The translations under genes were made by a program, and so were the position numbers. Shown piece by piece: positions 61,892-64,000 of a stretch of 64,000 bases of DNA. The DNA is taken from positions 62,001-126,000 of the forward strand of contig NZ_ATXF01000012.1 of NCBI RefSeq assembly GCF_000421545.1. Direction: 5' to 3'. The stretch is from Agromyces italicus DSM 16388 (GTDB taxonomy: Bacteria > Actinomycetota > Actinomycetes > Actinomycetales > Microbacteriaceae). How positions within the stretch are numbered: position 1 is the stretch's first letter; each line of letters starts with the position of its first letter. The notes under the pieces are model-generated. The model saw only the letters and a list, made by a program, of their open reading frames with translations. It was not told where the DNA came from and made no database searches.

Positions 61892-63204
61892 ACGGGCACC
61901 TCGTTCACGTCATCGATCACGTGGGCACCGCGCCAGGTGTAGCGCTCGATCGAGGCCTCGTGCATCTCGGTGCCGGCCCCGGGCGCCGTCGGCGTGAGGT
62001 AGCGACCTCGCTCGACGACGGCCGGGGTGACGAAGTGCTCGTGGAGGTGGTCGACGAACTCGATCATGCGGCCGTCCATCGTGCCCGACAATGCCACGAA
62101 GTCGAACATGGAGAGGTGCTGCACCGCCTCGCAGAGTCCGACGCCGCCGGCGTGCGGGCAGACCGGCACGCCGTACTTGGCGGCCAGCACGAGGTTCGCG
62201 AGGTTCTCGTTGACGCCGCCGACGCGAGCGGCGTCGATCTGCATGACCGCCATCCCACCGGCCTGGAGGAGTTGCTTGAACACGATGCGATTCTGCACGT
62301 GCTCGCCCGTCGCGACGCGCACGGGCGCGACGCCTCGGGCGATGGCCGCGTGGCCGAGGACGTCGTCGGGGCTCGTCGGCTCCTCGATCCAGGCGAGATC
62401 GAACTCGGCGAGCGCGCGCACCCATTCGATCGCCTCGTCGACCCCCCAGCGCTGGTTCGCGTCGATCGCGATCGGGAAGCCCGCCCCGACGGCCGCTCGC
62501 GCGATGCCGAGCCGGCGCACGTCGTCGTCGAGCGAGCCGCCGACCTTGAGCTTGATCTGCGGGTAGCCGTCGGCGACGGCCTCCCGGCAGAGCCGTTCGA
62601 GCTTCTCGTCGGAGTAGCCGAGCCAGCCGGGTGTCGTGGTGTAGGCGGGGTAGCCGAGCTCGAGGAGCTTCGCCGAGCGTTCGGCGCGACCCGGCTCGGC
62701 CGCGCGGAACAGTTCGAGCGCCTCGGCCGGGGTCACGGCATCGGAGATGTAACGGAAGTCGATGAGCGAGACGAGCTCCTCTGGGCTCAGCCCGGCGAGC
62801 AGCTGCCAGAGGGGCAGGCCCGCCCGCTTGGCCTTGAGGTCCCACAGGGCGTTGAGCGCGGCGCCGATCGCCATGTGCATGACGCCCTTCTCGGGGCCGA
62901 GCCAACGCAATTGCGAGTCGTGCGCGAGGAGACGCCACGCCGAACCCATGTCGTCGAGAAGCTCCTCGACGTCGCGCCCGACGAGATGCGCCCGCAGCGC
63001 GTCGAGGGCGGCGACCTGCACGTCGTTGCCGCGGCCGATGGTGAACACGAAGGCGTGACCGGCGAGCTCGTCGGCGGCGTCCGTGCGGATCACGAGATAT
63101 GCGGCCGAGTAGTCGGGGTCGGCGTTCATCGCGTCCGACCCGTCGAGTTCGAGGGAGGTCGGGAACCGGATGTCCCGGGTATCAACGCTGACGATCGTGC
63201 TCAT
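61888..63204 (-). CDS. L-fuconate dehydratase
   Basis: 438 residues, enolase superfamily, full length of the L-fuconate dehydratase family. The N-terminal capping domain has [13 protein letters not shown]. The barrel has the KxK base in QIKLKVGG, metal acids in [15 protein letters not shown] and [12 protein letters not shown], and [29 protein letters not shown] holds the second general base histidine. It dehydrates L-fuconate to 2-keto-3-deoxy-L-fuconate. ATG at 63204 with an AAAGGA box. First gene of the fucose unit. Confidence 0.94.
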   Translation of the reverse strand: MSTIVSVDTRDIRFPTSLELDGSDAMNADPDYSAAYLVIRTDAADELAGHAFVFTIGRGNDVQVAALDALRAHLVGRDVEELLDDMGSAWRLLAHDSQLRWLGPEKGVMHMAIGAALNALWDLKAKRAGLPLWQLLAGLSPEELVSLIDFRYISDAVTPAEALELFRAAEPGRAERSAKLLELGYPAYTTTPGWLGYSDEKLERLCREAVADGYPQIKLKVGGSLDDDVRRLGIARAAVGAGFPIAIDANQRWGVDEAIEWVRALAEFDLAWIEEPTSPDDVLGHAAIARGVAPVRVATGEHVQNRIVFKQLLQAGGMAVMQIDAARVGGVNENLANLVLAAKYGVPVCPHAGGVGLCEAVQHLSMFDFVALSGTMDGRMIEFVDHLHEHFVTPAVVERGRYLTPTAPGAGTEMHEASIERYTWRGAHVIDDVNEVPV

Positions 63205-63352
63205 GACGTCCTTTCGTGGGGCGTCATGAGCATAAACATCGGATGTCTCGCGTGTCAACTCCCTTGGAGTGTGCAAGAATCGCCCTGAATCATCACCCGG
63301 CCCGTGCATACTTCAGATGTTCGTGCGGCCCGCGACCGGAAGGACCACCAGA
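63205..63352. promoter_or_regulatory. Divergent fucose promoter region with ACATCNGATGT sites
   Basis: 148 bases between the fuconate dehydratase and the FAH gene. ACATCGGATGT near 63237 is a perfect 5-1-5 palindrome. ACTTCAGATGT near 63310 is a weaker copy. A related TCATCCGATGT lies before fucU. These are candidate sites for the GntR/FCD regulator. Confidence 0.65.
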
Positions 63353-64000
63353 ATGAGATTCGCCAGGCTCGGCGACGTCGGCTCCGAGATCCCCGTGCTG
63401 CTCGACGGCGAGCGCGTGCTCGACCTGCGCCCGATCACCGCCGACCTCGACGGCGGCTTCCTCGCAGGGGACGGCCCGGGTCGCGCCGCGGCCGCGCTCG
63501 CGTCGGGCGCACTGCCCGAGCTCGGCGGCGCCGCCGACCTGCGGATCGGCGCTCCCGTCGCTCGCCCCGGAGCCGTCTACTGCATCGGCATGAACTACGC
63601 CGCGCACGCGGCCGAGTCGGGCTCGGCACCGCCCGAGCACCTGGTGATGTTCATGAAGTCGCCGAACACGGTCGTCGGGCCGAACGACGACGTCGCGATC
63701 CCCCGCGGCAGCACCAAGACCGACTGGGAGGTCGAACTCGGCATCGTGATCGGCGCTCGCGCGAGCATGCTCGACTCCCCCGCCGATGCCCGTGCGCACA
63801 TCGCCGGCTTCGTCACCGCCAACGACCTCTCGGAGCGCGACTGGCAGCTCGCCGTCTCGGGTGGCCAATGGTCGAAGGGCAAGAGCGCTCCGGGGTTCTG
63901 CCCCACCGGCCCCTGGCTCGCGACACCCGATGAGCTCGACGCCGACGACGTGCGGCTGCGGAGCTTCGTGAACGGCGAGCCCCGACAGGATTCGCGCACC
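63353..64000 (+). CDS. FAH-family hydrolase (2,4-diketo-3-deoxy-L-fuconate hydrolase-like), cut by window end
   Basis: 216 residues visible. PGAVYCIGMNYAAHAAESGS is the start of the FAH fold and holds the catalytic histidine region. TDWEVELGIVIG carries metal acids. GFVTANDLSERDWQ and KGKSAPGFCPTGPWL follow in order. In the non-phosphorylative fucose route such an enzyme splits 2,4-diketo-3-deoxy-L-fuconate to pyruvate and lactate. That role is by context. An AAGGACC box precedes the ATG. About 70 residues remain beyond the window. Confidence 0.9.
   Translation, partial: MRFARLGDVGSEIPVLLDGERVLDLRPITADLDGGFLAGDGPGRAAAALASGALPELGGAADLRIGAPVARPGAVYCIGMNYAAHAAESGSAPPEHLVMFMKSPNTVVGPNDDVAIPRGSTKTDWEVELGIVIGARASMLDSPADARAHIAGFVTANDLSERDWQLAVSGGQWSKGKSAPGFCPTGPWLATPDELDADDVRLRSFVNGEPRQDSRT

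Overview
The window is 64 kb of very GC-rich chromosomal DNA with few intergenic gaps, many GTG starts, and repeated ATGA or GTGA stop/start overlaps. Gene content (RNase J, lone DUF5302 protein, CGNR zinc-finger regulator, CE1758/CE1759 flavin duo, mycobacterial-type leucine cluster) and a Microbacteriaceae-style intergenic repeat near 31986 point to an actinobacterium, most likely of the family Microbacteriaceae (Agromyces or Microbacterium-like). The family is inferred from gene content, not from a marker search. I see no rRNA, tRNA, insertion sequence, prophage or CRISPR array.

Backbone. One minus-strand gene series is recognisable across the left two thirds: rpsO (43.3 kb), pnp (31 kb), an M16 peptidase (13 kb), dapB (11 kb), thyA and folA (8 kb), dapA (5.5 kb), rnj (4 kb). 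These genes are usually close neighbours in actinobacteria. Here their order and strand are kept, but about 15.6 kb lies between the M16 gene and pnp, about 11 kb between pnp and rpsO, and smaller inserts lie elsewhere.

Region by region. 1-3.0 kb: a MacB-type efflux system (permease, ATPase, adaptor). 3.1-14 kb: rnj, dapA, a DUF559 protein, folA-thyA, stress and repair-type small genes, dapB, a phosphatase, the M16 peptidase. 14-29.2 kb: an aldo/keto reductase, then a leucine/branched-chain acid catabolic island. The island has a CitE-like lyase, MaoC hydratase, acyl-CoA dehydrogenase, biotin-dependent acyl-CoA carboxylase alpha and beta, a TetR regulator, the E1alpha-E1beta-E2 branched-chain keto acid dehydrogenase and an Lrp/AsnC regulator. 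A second DUF559 protein, flanked by tandem repeats, sits between the two carboxylase genes, and a pair of TetR-type palindromes precedes each carboxylase transcription unit. 29.5-32 kb: pnp. 32-43 kb: small proteins, dodecin, flavin enzymes, a glycosyltransferase, hydrolases, a secreted M28 peptidase, thioredoxin, an EamA transporter, a CGNR regulator, then rpsO. 43.7-53.4 kb: a TetR/SDR divergon, DUF488, a secreted CHRD protein, two membrane-embedded protease-family proteins, an M4 protease with its emfourin-type inhibitor, an FKBP and a GlcD-like oxidase. 53.4-55.0 kb: an Ada-AlkA fusion glycosylase.

55-64 kb: an L-fucose locus. It has a GntR/FCD regulator, a sugar ABC importer (binding protein, permease, double ATPase), a FucU mutarotase, an L-fuconolactonase-like amidohydrolase, an L-fucose dehydrogenase-like aldo/keto reductase, an L-fuconate dehydratase, and a divergent FAH-family hydrolase cut by the window end. 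Together they describe uptake and non-phosphorylative oxidation of L-fucose. Only the 2-keto-3-deoxy-L-fuconate dehydrogenase step is missing from view.

The most unusual material is the accessory layer. It comprises two orphan winged-helix/DUF559 nuclease-like genes placed inside conserved gene strings, hairpin-forming inverted repeats in several gaps, GC-rich tandem arrays, and the duplicated operator unit in the leucine island.
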